Of a DNA stretch of 64,000 bases, positions 7,900-15,973 are shown one piece after another. Position numbers and translations under genes: made by a program. The stretch lies in NCBI RefSeq assembly GCF_000970675.1, contig NZ_LAJA01000007.1:248001-312000 (forward strand), read 5' to 3'. Numbering within the stretch: the stretch's first letter is position 1; each line of letters opens with the position of its first letter. This stretch comes from Domibacillus tundrae (GTDB lineage Bacteria > Bacillota > Bacilli > Bacillales > Domibacillaceae). The notes beneath the pieces were generated by a model. The model had not been told where the DNA came from, ran no database searches, and saw only the letters and a program-made list of their open reading frames with translations.

Positions 7900-8280
7900 T
7901 TATGTGCCGGCAAGACGAATATGAAGAATCTCTGCAATCGGCACCGGAACAATTTCGTGACTTTCTTCATCTAATATCCACACATGTACCTCATCGAATT
8001 TTTCAATCGTTCCACGTACAGAACTGTCAGACCATTCAAAGCGGCAGGGGACTGGAATGCGCCGTTTCGCTAAATAGAGGACCTTTTCTGTCGTGTCCAT
8101 TTCCCGAAAAGGCTTCAAGATGCCGGATGCAGAACCAGGACCCGTCTTTTCCACATCCGGTTTCGCTGTTTTGGCTGGTTCGACTGCGCCCGCTTTCACG
8201 ACTTCCTGCATAACAGGCTGCACTGGCTGCAAATGCGGCTGCCCGATATAAAGCAATGGTCCGGATGGTTTTTTCATCAT
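7900..8280 (-). CDS. cotO: Spore coat protein CotO
   Basis: A 126-residue homologue of CotO (YjbX), a morphogenetic coat protein that in B. subtilis helps assemble and encase the spore. The N-terminus MMKKPSGPLLYIGQPHLQPVQ is followed by a disordered Ala/Lys/Pro-rich linker, then the conserved C-terminal half with FREMDTTEKVLYLAKRRIPVPC, RFEWSDSSVRGTIEKFDE and the closing PVPIAEILHIRL. The two ATGs at 8280 and 8277 are adjacent and follow GGAGGTG; which is used is unclear. Position between cotY/cotZ and fabI matches B. subtilis yjbX. Confidence 0.88.
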   Translation of the reverse strand: MMKKPSGPLLYIGQPHLQPVQPVMQEVVKAGAVEPAKTAKPDVEKTGPGSASGILKPFREMDTTEKVLYLAKRRIPVPCRFEWSDSSVRGTIEKFDEVHVWILDEESHEIVPVPIAEILHIRLAGT

Positions 8281-8312
8281 GCATGCACCTCCGCTTTTCG
8301 TCCAGTATATGC

Positions 8313-8342
8313 AAAAAACCGCCCATTATGGACGGTTTTTTA
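8313..8342 (-). terminator. Terminator after fabI
   Basis: AAAACCGTCC / GGGCGGTTTT on the minus strand with a T-run, located between the fabI stop codon and cotO. Confidence 0.88.
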
Positions 8343-8345
8343 AAA

Positions 8346-9125
8346 TTAGTTGCCTGTAATATGATAGCCGGAGTCAACGTGGATGTTTTCACCCGTAATA
8401 CCACGGGACATATTACCAAATAGGAAGACCGCTGCGTCACCGACTTCTTCTTGTGTTGTTGTCCGGCGAAGCGGCGCGCGCTCTTCAATCTGTGTCAGCA
8501 TATCATTGAAATCGCTAATGCCTTTCGCTGCCAGTGTACGGATTGGGCCTGCTGAAATCGAGTTGACACGGATGCCGTCTTTGCCAAGATCCGCTGCCAA
8601 ATAACGAACGCTCGCATCAAGAGACGCTTTTGCCACACCCATCACGTTGTAATTTGTAATGACGCGCTCGCCGCCTAAGTATGTCAGCGTCACGATGCTG
8701 CCACCTTCTGTCATCAATGGTTTCGCGTATTTTGCGACCGCTGTTAATGAATATGCGCTAATGTTGTGGGCAAGCATAAATCCGTCACGGGACGTGTCAA
8801 CAAAATCGCCATCCAAATCTTCTTTGTTCGCAAACGCGATGCAATGCGCAAGACCATGAATAACGCCTGTTTCTGCTTTAATGGAATTAAAGCATGCTTC
8901 AATTGCTGCGTCATCTGCTACGTCGCATGATAAAATGAACGGATCGTTTTGATTTTCAAGCGTTGCCGCCAAGTCGCGTACATTTTTCTCTAACCGCTCG
9001 CCTGCATATGTGAAAATAAGGCGTGCTCCTGCCGCGTCAAGTGAACGGGCAATTCCCCAAGCGATGCTGCGCTTATTAGCGACACCCATTACGACAAACG
9101 TTTTTCCTTCAAGTGAAAATGACAT
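8346..9125 (-). CDS. fabI: Enoyl-[acyl-carrier-protein] reductase (NADH) FabI
   Basis: A 259-residue short-chain dehydrogenase-like enoyl-ACP reductase, which performs the last step of each fatty acid elongation cycle and is the target of triclosan-type inhibitors. The N-terminal nucleotide-binding region is VVMGVANKRSIAWGIARSL. The catalytic Tyr-x6-Lys motif is YSLTAVAK. The C-terminus SRGITGENIHVDSGYHITG is typical of FabI. It is monocistronic, with its own sigma-A promoter overlapped by a FapR operator and a terminator behind it. The ATG at 9125 follows GGGGGGAACGG. Confidence 0.96.
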   Translation of the reverse strand: MSFSLEGKTFVVMGVANKRSIAWGIARSLDAAGARLIFTYAGERLEKNVRDLAATLENQNDPFILSCDVADDAAIEACFNSIKAETGVIHGLAHCIAFANKEDLDGDFVDTSRDGFMLAHNISAYSLTAVAKYAKPLMTEGGSIVTLTYLGGERVITNYNVMGVAKASLDASVRYLAADLGKDGIRVNSISAGPIRTLAAKGISDFNDMLTQIEERAPLRRTTTQEEVGDAAVFLFGNMSRGITGENIHVDSGYHITGN

Positions 9126-9153
9126 ATATCCGTTCCCCCCATTTATACAAGTT

Positions 9154-9172
9154 ATTAGTACCTAGTGTTAAT
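9154..9172 (-). promoter_or_regulatory. FapR operator of fabI
   Basis: ATTAGTACCTAGTGTTAAT matches the established FapR consensus (TTAGTACCTRNTNNTAA) at nearly every position. It overlaps the -10 box of the fabI promoter, so FapR binding would block transcription until malonyl-CoA releases it. Confidence 0.9.
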
Positions 9173-9198
9173 TTTATCATGAATAGAAAAAAAATCAA
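9171..9198 (-). promoter_or_regulatory. Sigma-A promoter of fabI
   Basis: On the minus strand -35 TTGATT (9193-9198) and -10 TAAAAT (9171-9176) are 16 nt apart. The -10 box runs directly into the FapR operator. Confidence 0.7.
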
Positions 9199-9288
9199 CG
9201 GGTATGGTGCCGGCTTTTGCCTTACTTTTAAATTTTCTCCAAACGGCTTATACTAATGCAGTAAACAAAATGAATAAGGAGCGATTGA

Positions 9289-10026
9289 ATGAAGCTGGAT
9301 ATTATCGGAGATGTACATGGCTGTTTCGATGAGTTTCGCACGCTGACGCGTACGCTTGGATATATGTGGGACGAAGGCATGCCTGTTCACCCGGACGGCC
9401 GGACACTTGCGTTTGTCGGCGATTTAACGGACCGGGGACCGGATTCTGTCCGTGTAATGGATATCGTCTGCCGACTGTTTGAAGAGCACGGTGCGCTTTA
9501 TGTGCCCGGCAATCACTGCAACAAGCTGTACCGGTATTTTCTTGGAAACAATGTTCAGGAAACGCACGGCTTAGAAACGACCGTTGCGGAGCTCGATTCC
9601 ATGCCTGCCGATGAATACCGTCTGCTCAGAAAACGATTTTTATCCATGTATGAAGAGTCGCCGTTTTATCAAGTTCTTGATCACAATAAACTTGTAATCG
9701 CCCATGCCGGCATCCGCGCCGATTACATCGGCCGTCTTGACTCCCGCGTGAAAACATTCGTGCTCTATGGAGACATTACCGGCGAAAAACACGCCGATGG
9801 CTCTCCTGTCCGGCACGACTGGGCGAAAAAATATACAGGCGATGCTTATATTGTATATGGACATACGCCTGTTGAAGAGCCGCGTAAAGTTGGCGAAACG
9901 ATCAATATCGACACCGGCTGCGTCTTCGGCGGCAGACTGACTGGCTTGCGCTGGCCGGAGCGTGAAACGGTATCCGTTGAATCAAAACAGCCGCTCGTCA
10001 AGGAGAAATTTCGCTCATTTGACTGA
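9289..10026 (+). CDS. prpE: Bis(5'-nucleosyl)-tetraphosphatase PrpE
   Basis: A 245-residue calcineurin-like metallophosphatase. The metal-binding motifs are in order: GDVHG near residue 8, GDLTDRG near 46, GNH near 78, and AHAG near 139 plus VYGHTPV near 197. This matches PrpE, which hydrolyses diadenosine tetraphosphate and has phosphatase activity; in B. subtilis it affects spore germination. The ATG at 9289 follows AAGGAGCG. A TATACT -10-like box lies about 40 nt upstream. It is divergent from fabI and convergent with yjbO, as in B. subtilis. Confidence 0.92.
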   Translation: MKLDIIGDVHGCFDEFRTLTRTLGYMWDEGMPVHPDGRTLAFVGDLTDRGPDSVRVMDIVCRLFEEHGALYVPGNHCNKLYRYFLGNNVQETHGLETTVAELDSMPADEYRLLRKRFLSMYEESPFYQVLDHNKLVIAHAGIRADYIGRLDSRVKTFVLYGDITGEKHADGSPVRHDWAKKYTGDAYIVYGHTPVEEPRKVGETINIDTGCVFGGRLTGLRWPERETVSVESKQPLVKEKFRSFD

Positions 10027-10042
10027 ACATAAGATCTTATAA

Positions 10043-10082
10043 AAAAATACCTCGGCTTCCAATAAGGAAGCTGGGGTATTTT
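10043..10082 (+). terminator. Bidirectional terminator between prpE and yjbO
   Basis: AATACCTCGGCTTCC pairs with GGAAGCTGGGGTATT around an AATAA loop, flanked by A and T tracts. It can serve both convergent genes. Confidence 0.85.
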
Positions 10083-10986
10083 AGAAGGTCATGTTATTCA
10101 TATCCATTGGCATCGGCATGGAGACGTCAATTTGTTTTTCTGTTAAAGGATGGCGAAACGCAAGTGATCCGCAATGAAGCGCCTGCCGCGTAATTCGCTT
10201 CGTGCTGCCCCCGTACAAGTCATCACCGGCGAGTGGATGGCCGATGTAAGCGAGATGAACCCGGATTTGATGCGTCCGTCCCGTTTCCGGCTTCACCGAT
10301 ACGTGCGCAAACGCATCGTATTGCTGTATAACTTGATAACCAGTCCGCGCGTATTTACCGTCCGCGCGTACGATTCGTTCAATAATGCTATCGTCCCGGC
10401 GTCCAATAGGTGCTTCAACGACACCGTCTGTTTGTGTGAAAACGCCTTCCGCTAACGCTTCATATTGCCGAAAAACCATTTTTTGTTTTTGCATCTCAGA
10501 CATTAAATGGTGAACGTAGCGATTTTTCGCCGCAAGAACGATGCCGGATGTGTCACGGTCCAGCCGGGTAACGATATGAGCAGTTGCTTGAATTCCTCGC
10601 TCCGCGTACAGTGAAAGCAGACCGGATGCAAGTGAGCCGGCCGGATGTTCACGCGACGGAATCGTATTCATGCCAGCCGGTTTGGCAACAGCGATGAGCG
10701 TGTCATCTTCATACAGCACCGGCAAATCCAGCTGCACGGCTTTTATGCCATCTGAGGGCACTTCCGGCGGAAACACAATACGGATAGCATCACCAGCAGA
10801 CAGCACGTGCCGCACATTCACTTCACGACCGTTCACTTCTATAAGCCCGCCGTTAAATTTAATGTCGGTTAACGCACGCTTTGAAATCGCTTTTTCCTGT
10901 AAAAATGTCCGCAGCAGGACACCGTCTTGACCTGCCATCCAGCGCAATTGGAATGGCTTTCCCTTAGCTGCTGACAAAGGAATCAT
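10081..10986 (-). CDS. yjbO: RluA-family pseudouridine synthase YjbO
   Basis: A 301-residue pseudouridine synthase of the RluA family. An S4-like RNA-binding segment ([19 protein letters not shown]) precedes the catalytic domain. The catalytic Asp lies in TRLDRDTSG, preceded by [24 protein letters not shown] closes the active-site region. It modifies uridine in rRNA or tRNA; the position cannot be told. The start at 10986 overlaps the end of nadK by 23 nt, implying translational coupling. An upstream in-frame ATG at 11046 lies deeper in nadK and adds a segment absent from the family. Confidence 0.85.
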   Translation of the reverse strand: MIPLSAAKGKPFQLRWMAGQDGVLLRTFLQEKAISKRALTDIKFNGGLIEVNGREVNVRHVLSAGDAIRIVFPPEVPSDGIKAVQLDLPVLYEDDTLIAVAKPAGMNTIPSREHPAGSLASGLLSLYAERGIQATAHIVTRLDRDTSGIVLAAKNRYVHHLMSEMQKQKMVFRQYEALAEGVFTQTDGVVEAPIGRRDDSIIERIVRADGKYARTGYQVIQQYDAFAHVSVKPETGRTHQIRVHLAYIGHPLAGDDLYGGSTKRITRQALHCGSLAFRHPLTEKQIDVSMPMPMDMNNMTF

Positions 10987-11758
10987 GTACCCTTTTCCAA
11001 AATGGGAACGGCCGAAAGCGGGCAAAGCGAATTTTTTCGGAAGCAACCCGGTATTGAATCGATTTGACGTCTTTATGTAAAATCGTTAAATGGTCGATCG
11101 TTACTAAAAAGTCTGGCCGGTTGACCGGCTTCAGCATACACGTATGGTGGGCTGGCAAAATAAGCGGCGAACCGACTGTCCGGAACACGCGGTTGTTGAT
11201 TGACGCCATTTCTGCCAGCTGGAGCGCGCGGATCGACGGATGCAAAATCGCCCCGCCAAGCGCTTTATTATAGGCGGTACTGCCGGATGGTGTCGAAACA
11301 CAAAGACCATCCCCACGGAAGCGCTCAAAATGCTCGCCGCGAATTTCCACATCCATCACAAGTGTGCCTTCCACGCTTTTCACTGTTGATTCGTTCAGCG
11401 CTAAATAACGGGTCTCTTTGCCTCCGTCCTGATAACGGATAATCGCTTCGAGAAGCGGATATTCAATGATTTGGTACGGTGTCCGCGCGATCGCGATGAC
11501 CAGTTTTTCAATTTCATCCGGTGTCCAGTCCGCGTAAAAGCCAAGATGCCCCGTATGCACCCCGACAAATGCTGTTTTATCAAGACGTCCGCTGTAGCGG
11601 TGAAATGCATACAAAAGCGTTCCGTCTCCGCCGACGGAAATAACGATATCCGGCTCGCTTTCATCGTATGTCAGCTTAAAATCCGTCAAATAGTTGCGAA
11701 TTTTGTGCATCAATGCGTTAGACTTGGCGTCTCCTTTTGATGTAATCGCAAATTTCAT
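10964..11758 (-). CDS. nadK: NAD kinase
   Basis: A 264-residue ATP-NAD kinase, which phosphorylates NAD+ to NADP+ in the cytoplasm. The signature GGDGT is at about residues 43-47 ([14 protein letters not shown]). The second conserved region reads [23 protein letters not shown]. It is the B. subtilis ppnKA/yjbN homologue and lies between relQ and yjbO in the same order. The ATG at 11758 follows AGGAGTGAGG. About 180 nt of leader separate it from relQ and contain a short open frame and a hairpin. Confidence 0.95.
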   Translation of the reverse strand: MKFAITSKGDAKSNALMHKIRNYLTDFKLTYDESEPDIVISVGGDGTLLYAFHRYSGRLDKTAFVGVHTGHLGFYADWTPDEIEKLVIAIARTPYQIIEYPLLEAIIRYQDGGKETRYLALNESTVKSVEGTLVMDVEIRGEHFERFRGDGLCVSTPSGSTAYNKALGGAILHPSIRALQLAEMASINNRVFRTVGSPLILPAHHTCMLKPVNRPDFLVTIDHLTILHKDVKSIQYRVASEKIRFARFRPFPFWKRVHDSFVSS

Positions 11759-11764
11759 TCAACC

Positions 11765-11845
11765 TCACTCCTGCCGATTAATGGTTACTTCAGACTGTTG
11801 ACAACTGCTCTCTTTCGGCGTCACTTGCCGTGTGTGAATGCTCAT
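11765..11845 (-). CDS. Possible 26-codon leader ORF upstream of nadK
   Basis: An open frame starting ATG at 11845 would encode MSIHTRQVTPKESSC... and end in TGA at 11765, inside the nadK ribosome site. A weak ribosome-site candidate (GGAGTGACC) is rather far upstream. A GC-rich hairpin (CCGTTTGGGAAACGG) precedes it, and a sequence close to the CcpA cre consensus (TGAAAACGCTTATC) lies at 11894-11907. It could be a real leader peptide or chance. Confidence 0.25.
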   Translation of the reverse strand: MSIHTRQVTPKESSCQQSEVTINRQE

Positions 11846-11941
11846 GACCCACAAAAGGTCACTCCGTTTCCCAAACGGCGGCGTTCCCTGGGAGATAAGC
11901 GTTTTCAATCAGCCTGCTTTATAATTTTTTCTAAACTCTGG

Positions 11942-12559
11942 TTATTCTTTTTTCTTCGTGAAAAACAGCTGCGCTTCCTGAATTTCTTCGCGTATTAACG
12001 ACATTTCTTCATCCAGCCGAAAAGCCGCTTCTGCTGCGCGCTGAAGCCGCGTCTGAATTTCTTTCGGAAAATCGCCATTATATTTATAATTCAACGAATG
12101 CTCAATCGTCGCCCAAAAGTTCATCGCCAGCGTCCGGATTTGAATTTCCGCAAGCAGCTTTTTTTCGCCGTGAATCGTTTGCACCGGATATTCGATTACA
12201 ACGTGATACGACCGATAGCCACTTGGCTTTTTATAAGAAATGTAGTCTTTTTCTTCGATAATCTTAAAATCGTTCCGCTTTCGCAAAATCGTCACGACAT
12301 TTTTAATATCATCGACAAACTGGCACATCATGCGCAGTCCGGCAATGTCCTGCATGTCCCGTTGAATGCGGTCCATTGGAATTTTTTTCGTTTCCATTTT
12401 ATCCAGAATGCTCGGGACTGGCTTGACACGCCCTGTCACAAACTCGATTGGCGAGCGGTCATCCTCAATTGCAAACTGCTTGCGGATGCCCCTTAATTTC
12501 ACTTTTAATTCCTCTACTGCCTGCTTGTAAGGCGCTAAAAACTCATCCCAGTTGTCCAT
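11942..12559 (-). CDS. relQ: Small alarmone synthetase RelQ (GTP pyrophosphokinase)
   Basis: A 205-residue single-domain (p)ppGpp synthetase of the RelQ/SAS1/YjbM family. It transfers pyrophosphate from ATP to GDP or GTP and lacks the hydrolase domain of RelA. Visible motifs are SPIEFVTGRVKPVPSIL, AGLRMMCQFVDDI, KPSGYRSYHVVIEYP (substrate binding) and EIQIRTLAMNFWATIEHSLNYKY (catalytic Glu). The start at 12559 is chosen because it has GGGGGA 5 nt upstream and the homologue starts MDxxxWERFL; ATG 12571 overlaps the previous stop. Its start nearly touches yjbL, so they are one operon. Confidence 0.93.
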   Translation of the reverse strand: MDNWDEFLAPYKQAVEELKVKLRGIRKQFAIEDDRSPIEFVTGRVKPVPSILDKMETKKIPMDRIQRDMQDIAGLRMMCQFVDDIKNVVTILRKRNDFKIIEEKDYISYKKPSGYRSYHVVIEYPVQTIHGEKKLLAEIQIRTLAMNFWATIEHSLNYKYNGDFPKEIQTRLQRAAEAAFRLDEEMSLIREEIQEAQLFFTKKKE

Positions 12560-12570
12560 CGCGTCCCCCA

Positions 12571-12951
12571 TTAGCGCTGTTCGGCGAAAAAAACACGTTC
12601 GACTTTCTCCACCATTTCCTCGCCGTAGTTGCTGTTCCCTTCAATATTGACGATCAAGTCGTTCATTTCTTCATGAAATGACACAAGCGCAAATGTGCCG
12701 TCTGTCCCGACTGCTTCAATCGAATGTTCGTCATCAAGCGCTTTTTTCACATCTTCCCACGTGCTTTCATGCAAATATAAGTAGACATAGCCCGGCTCCG
12801 CTTCCGCCAAATAAACAAAAGCCGCCTCGTCTGAATCAGTAATCACCTGATTCACCGGGTGCAGGTGCGTAACCTCGACTTCTTCTTCTGATAATAGGCG
12901 AAGCGTGTTATCTACCCATTCTGTTTTCGTAAAATGCCATTTCGTTCTCAT
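12571..12951 (-). CDS. yjbL: UPF0738-family protein YjbL
   Basis: A 126-residue soluble protein matching the UPF0738 (YjbL) family of Bacillus in sequence and position. No catalytic motif, signal peptide or membrane segment is visible; acidic residues are frequent. It lies immediately upstream of relQ, with the stop codon overlapping an alternative relQ ATG, so it is probably cotranscribed. The function is unknown. Confidence 0.85.
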   Translation of the reverse strand: MRTKWHFTKTEWVDNTLRLLSEEEVEVTHLHPVNQVITDSDEAAFVYLAEAEPGYVYLYLHESTWEDVKKALDDEHSIEAVGTDGTFALVSFHEEMNDLIVNIEGNSNYGEEMVEKVERVFFAEQR

Positions 12952-13083
12952 TAATTCACTTCTCCTTTACAACATCCGTTCATTTAAAACTTCGTAAACA
13001 TTTTATCACATTTTGTTCTTTCAAACACGGATCGAACAGGATACAATGAGAGAAGATCAATATTGGGAAAAAGAGGCGGAAAA

Positions 13084-13656
13084 ATGAACGAGGAAATTGA
13101 AATCGAATTTAAATGCGTCGTCACAAAAACACAATTTGATGAACTCGTGGCGGCTTTCGAGCCGGGACCGTTTCAGAATCAGCACAATCACTACTTTGAT
13201 ACGCCAGATTTTTTATTAAAAGACGCAGGTGCTGCTCTGCGTATTCGTGAAAAAAACAGCAAAGCAGAAATGACGTTAAAAGAGCCCGCGGATACTGGAT
13301 TGCTCGAGTCAACCGTTTTGCTATCTAAGGATGAGGTTGAATCCGCATTAAACGGGACACTGCCGGACAATGATGTGATAAAACGGGCGTCAAAACGGGC
13401 AGGTGCTGCAAACTTTGTTCATTTCGGCACGCTTTCGACCACACGCGCGGAAATGACGTACGGAGACGGATTGCTCGTATTTGACCATAGTACGTATCTC
13501 GAACAAGAAGATTATGAAATTGAGTATGAAGCAAAAGACGTGTCTGGTGAAGCAGTCTTTCATCAGCTTTTAACGAAATATGGCATCGATTATATACCGG
13601 CTGAGAATAAAATTCGTCGTTTTTATCGTACACTTACACAACATGGAGGAAACTGA
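13084..13656 (+). CDS. yjbK: CYTH-domain protein YjbK
   Basis: A 190-residue protein of the CYTH/triphosphate tunnel metalloenzyme superfamily. The diagnostic ExExK motif is EIEIEFK at residues 4-10, followed by [23 protein letters not shown] and MTLKEP, which supply the charged tunnel residues. Superfamily members bind or hydrolyse triphosphates such as tripolyphosphate; the substrate of YjbK is not established. I chose ATG 13084 because of the AGAGGCGG ribosome site. The next gene starts 2 nt after its stop. Confidence 0.88.
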   Translation: MNEEIEIEFKCVVTKTQFDELVAAFEPGPFQNQHNHYFDTPDFLLKDAGAALRIREKNSKAEMTLKEPADTGLLESTVLLSKDEVESALNGTLPDNDVIKRASKRAGAANFVHFGTLSTTRAEMTYGDGLLVFDHSTYLEQEDYEIEYEAKDVSGEAVFHQLLTKYGIDYIPAENKIRRFYRTLTQHGGN

Positions 13657-13657
13657 C

Positions 13658-14263
13658 GTGGATACAAACTTTTTCAACACGATGATTAACACAACTGTTG
13701 CCAAAGCCGCCGGAACCGGAATAACTTCTTCTGTCTTTTCTCCAAATACAAATACAAACAGTGTGTTTGGCTCGATTTTACAGCAGGCGCTCATGCAGGG
13801 ACTGGAAATTGTTCAGTCAGAAGCAGCCTCTGCTGCGCAGCCGGCGCTTTATACAAAAGCAGGTGCTGATCTTTTATCAGCGCCGAAAACGGATTACGAT
13901 GATATTATCACTCGGGCTGCTGAGCAGTACAACGTCCCGAAAAAACTAATCCAGTCCGTCATTAAACAAGAATCAAACTTTAATCCAAACGCGGTCAGCT
14001 ACGTCGGCGCCACCGGGCTTATGCAATTGATGCCGGGCACAGCCAGCTATCTTGGTGTAAACGATTCGACAGATCCGGAGCAAAATGTTTTTGGCGGGAC
14101 AAAATATTTACGCCAAATGCTCGATATGTTTAATGAAGACATTTCACTCGCACTCGCCGCATATAATGCAGGACCCGGCAACGTAAAAAAATACGATGGC
14201 ATCCCGCCATTTAGCGAAACACAAAATTATGTGAAAAAAGTAACCGGCTCCTACAATGCGTAG
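13658..14263 (+). CDS. cwlQ: Lytic transglycosylase CwlQ (YjbJ)
   Basis: A 201-residue protein whose C-terminal 115 residues form a soluble lytic transglycosylase (SLT) domain that cleaves the MurNAc-GlcNAc bond of peptidoglycan. The catalytic Glu is in [13 protein letters not shown], followed by [13 protein letters not shown] and [10 protein letters not shown], all SLT signatures. No classical signal peptide is seen. The GTG at 13658 is taken as the start because GGAGG lies 8 nt upstream, within the end of yjbK; the open frame extends further upstream without a ribosome site. It is cotranscribed with yjbK. Confidence 0.88.
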   Translation: MDTNFFNTMINTTVAKAAGTGITSSVFSPNTNTNSVFGSILQQALMQGLEIVQSEAASAAQPALYTKAGADLLSAPKTDYDDIITRAAEQYNVPKKLIQSVIKQESNFNPNAVSYVGATGLMQLMPGTASYLGVNDSTDPEQNVFGGTKYLRQMLDMFNEDISLALAAYNAGPGNVKKYDGIPPFSETQNYVKKVTGSYNA

Positions 14264-14277
14264 AGCCGGTTTTCCTT
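14242..14277 (+). terminator. Terminator overlapping the end of cwlQ
   Basis: AACCGGCTC and GAGCCGGTT pair around the last codons and stop of cwlQ, followed by TTCCTTT. Confidence 0.7.
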
Positions 14278-14385
14278 TATAAGTAAAAGAATGCTTGGTA
14301 GACGTGCCTTCAATCCTATCATTTGTTTTATGACGGAAGCCTTGTTAAAATGAAGATATATTACGAGGGAAAAGGAGTCATATTT

Positions 14386-14784
14386 ATGGCCGAGCAATCC
14401 AATGTTCCATACGACATCATTGGCGGGAAACAGCTTTCAGAACTAGTTGACGTTTTTTACAGCCGCGTTTCGCAGCATCCGGATCTTGCGCCGATTTTTC
14501 CCGATGATTTAACCGAAACTGCCCGAAAGCAAAAGCAGTTTTTAACACAATTTTTAGGTGGACCTTCTCTATATACAGATGAACACGGGCACCCGATGCT
14601 CCGGGCACGCCATATGCCTTTTCCGATCACGCCAGTACGCGCAGCTGCCTGGCTTTCGTGTATGGAAGCAGCAATGGACGATGTGCATGTAACCGGTGAA
14701 TTGCGTGCTTTCTTTTTTCAACGACTTAAACAAACGGCCTTTCATATGGTAAACCGGCCGGATGATGAGGGTGATGTTCTGTGA
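14386..14784 (+). CDS. yjbI: Truncated haemoglobin YjbI (group II)
   Basis: A 132-residue truncated haemoglobin, a haem protein that binds O2 and, in B. subtilis, works with its neighbour spxH. Visible features are the N-terminal YDIIGGKQLSELVDVFYSRV, the pre-F-helix LGGPSLYTDEHGHPMLRARHMPFPI with the likely proximal His in ARH, and the C-terminal TAFHMVN. Group II members carry Trp at G8, seen in AAAWLSCMEAA. The start at 14386 has AAAGGAG; the upstream ATG at 14323 does not. Its stop overlaps the start of spxH by 4 nt. Confidence 0.93.
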   Translation: MAEQSNVPYDIIGGKQLSELVDVFYSRVSQHPDLAPIFPDDLTETARKQKQFLTQFLGGPSLYTDEHGHPMLRARHMPFPITPVRAAAWLSCMEAAMDDVHVTGELRAFFFQRLKQTAFHMVNRPDDEGDVL

Positions 14785-15608
14785 ATTCAATGCAATTGCC
14801 TGATCGGATTTGTTCTGCCCGGCAAAAGCCGCTCGAATTATATGTATTTGTCGATCCGCTTTGCCCGGAATGCTGGGCACTTGATCCGCTCATTCGGAAA
14901 CTGCAGGTTGAATACGGCCATTACTTTAAATTAAAGCAAGTGTTAACCGGCAAACTGACAGCATTAAATGTGGCAAGGCGCCCTCTCGCTGTTGAACGAA
15001 GCGGACTTGCCTGTGAGGAGTCCGTCTGGATAGAGGAGGCAGTCGAATCCCCTTTTCTCGCATCGATTGCGATTAAAGCGGCTGAGCTGCAAGGAAAGCG
15101 GGCCGGCAGTAAATTTTTGCGGAAGCTTCAGGAACAGCTTTTTTTAGATAAAGAAAATATAGCGGACTTGGCGGTATTAAGCCGCTGTGCTGAAGAAGCA
15201 GGTCTTGATAAAGGTGAGTTTTTAAACGATATTTATTCAGCCGGTGCCACAAAAGCGTTTCAATGCGATTTAACGATTACATGTGAAATGGATGTAGATG
15301 AAGCACCGACGATTGTTTTCTTTAATGAACGGATTGAAGATGAAGGCATTAAAATTGCCGGCCTGTATTCATATGACATTTACGTGCAGATTTTGCAGGA
15401 AATGCTGGAGGAAATACCGGAACCGCTTGATCCGCCTTCTCTTGAAGAATTTATGCAGTATTTTCGAATTGCCGCAACCAATGAAATAAGCGGTGTCTAT
15501 GATTGGACAGATGCACAAACAGAGTGCGAAATGAAAAAATTGCTCTTGCAGCGAAAAGTCCGCAAAATCAATACGAAACACGGCACTTTTTGGGAATACG
15601 TAAAATGA
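14781..15608 (+). CDS. spxH: ClpXP adaptor protein SpxH (YjbH)
   Basis: A 275-residue thioredoxin-like DsbA-type protein that binds Spx and delivers it to ClpXP for degradation. The CxxC redox/zinc motif is in VDPLCPECWALDPLIRKL. The rest matches the YjbH family, including DLTITCEMDVDEAPTIVFFN. The start is GTG at 14781, overlapping yjbI by 4 nt (GTGA); an ATG 9 nt later is an alternative. Its substrate SpxA is encoded 4.3 kb away. A strong terminator follows at once. Confidence 0.92.
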   Translation: MNSMQLPDRICSARQKPLELYVFVDPLCPECWALDPLIRKLQVEYGHYFKLKQVLTGKLTALNVARRPLAVERSGLACEESVWIEEAVESPFLASIAIKAAELQGKRAGSKFLRKLQEQLFLDKENIADLAVLSRCAEEAGLDKGEFLNDIYSAGATKAFQCDLTITCEMDVDEAPTIVFFNERIEDEGIKIAGLYSYDIYVQILQEMLEEIPEPLDPPSLEEFMQYFRIAATNEISGVYDWTDAQTECEMKKLLLQRKVRKINTKHGTFWEYVK

Positions 15609-15638
15609 AAAACGCCAGCGCGGATGCTGGCGTTTTTT
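15608..15638 (+). terminator. Terminator after yjbI-spxH
   Basis: ACGCCAGC / GCTGGCGT with a GCGGAT loop and six T residues. Confidence 0.9.
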
Positions 15639-15666
15639 ACTGCCTTCATTTTGAGGAACGGTGGGT

Positions 15667-15747
15667 TTCGTGACCAATATTGTTTGGTTCATGGCTATTT
15701 GCTTCATTTCGTGGCCAATTCTTATATTTCGTGCCCAAATCCAATTT
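15667..15747 (+). repeat. Four-unit array with 20-21 bp period (TTCGTGxCCAA core)
   Basis: Unit starts are at 15667, 15688, 15708 and 15728. The cores read TTCGTGACCAAT, TTCATGGCTATT, TTCGTGGCCAAT and TTCGTGCCCAAA. The DNA between cores varies. The core is shared with the two-unit array at 1855-1887. It lies between the convergent spxH and pepF genes, after the spxH terminator. The rest of the gap 15639-15973 holds a pepF-side terminator and no gene. Confidence 0.8.
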
Positions 15748-15771
15748 AGCTCATCTTTCTTTCTGCAACAG

Positions 15772-15799
15772 AAAAAGCCCCGCCGAAGCGGAGCTTTTC
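15772..15799 (-). terminator. Probable terminator downstream of pepF
   Basis: AAAAGCcCCGC / GCGGaGCTTTT around a CGAA loop, with a T-run on the minus strand. It is about 175 nt past the pepF stop, so pepF mRNA would have a long 3' end. Confidence 0.65.
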
Positions 15800-15973
15800 C
15801 CTACGAACAAAGGGGATGGGAGAAATTTTTCACGGTCAAACAAAGGGGTATATGTTTGTTTGTGATCAACTTCACGACATCATCGTACCATGTATGGCAC
15901 ATTTTTTGCAAGAGATGCCTCTCCTGTTCACAATTTTGTCAAAATAATGGATTTGACAGCGTTAACTAACAAA

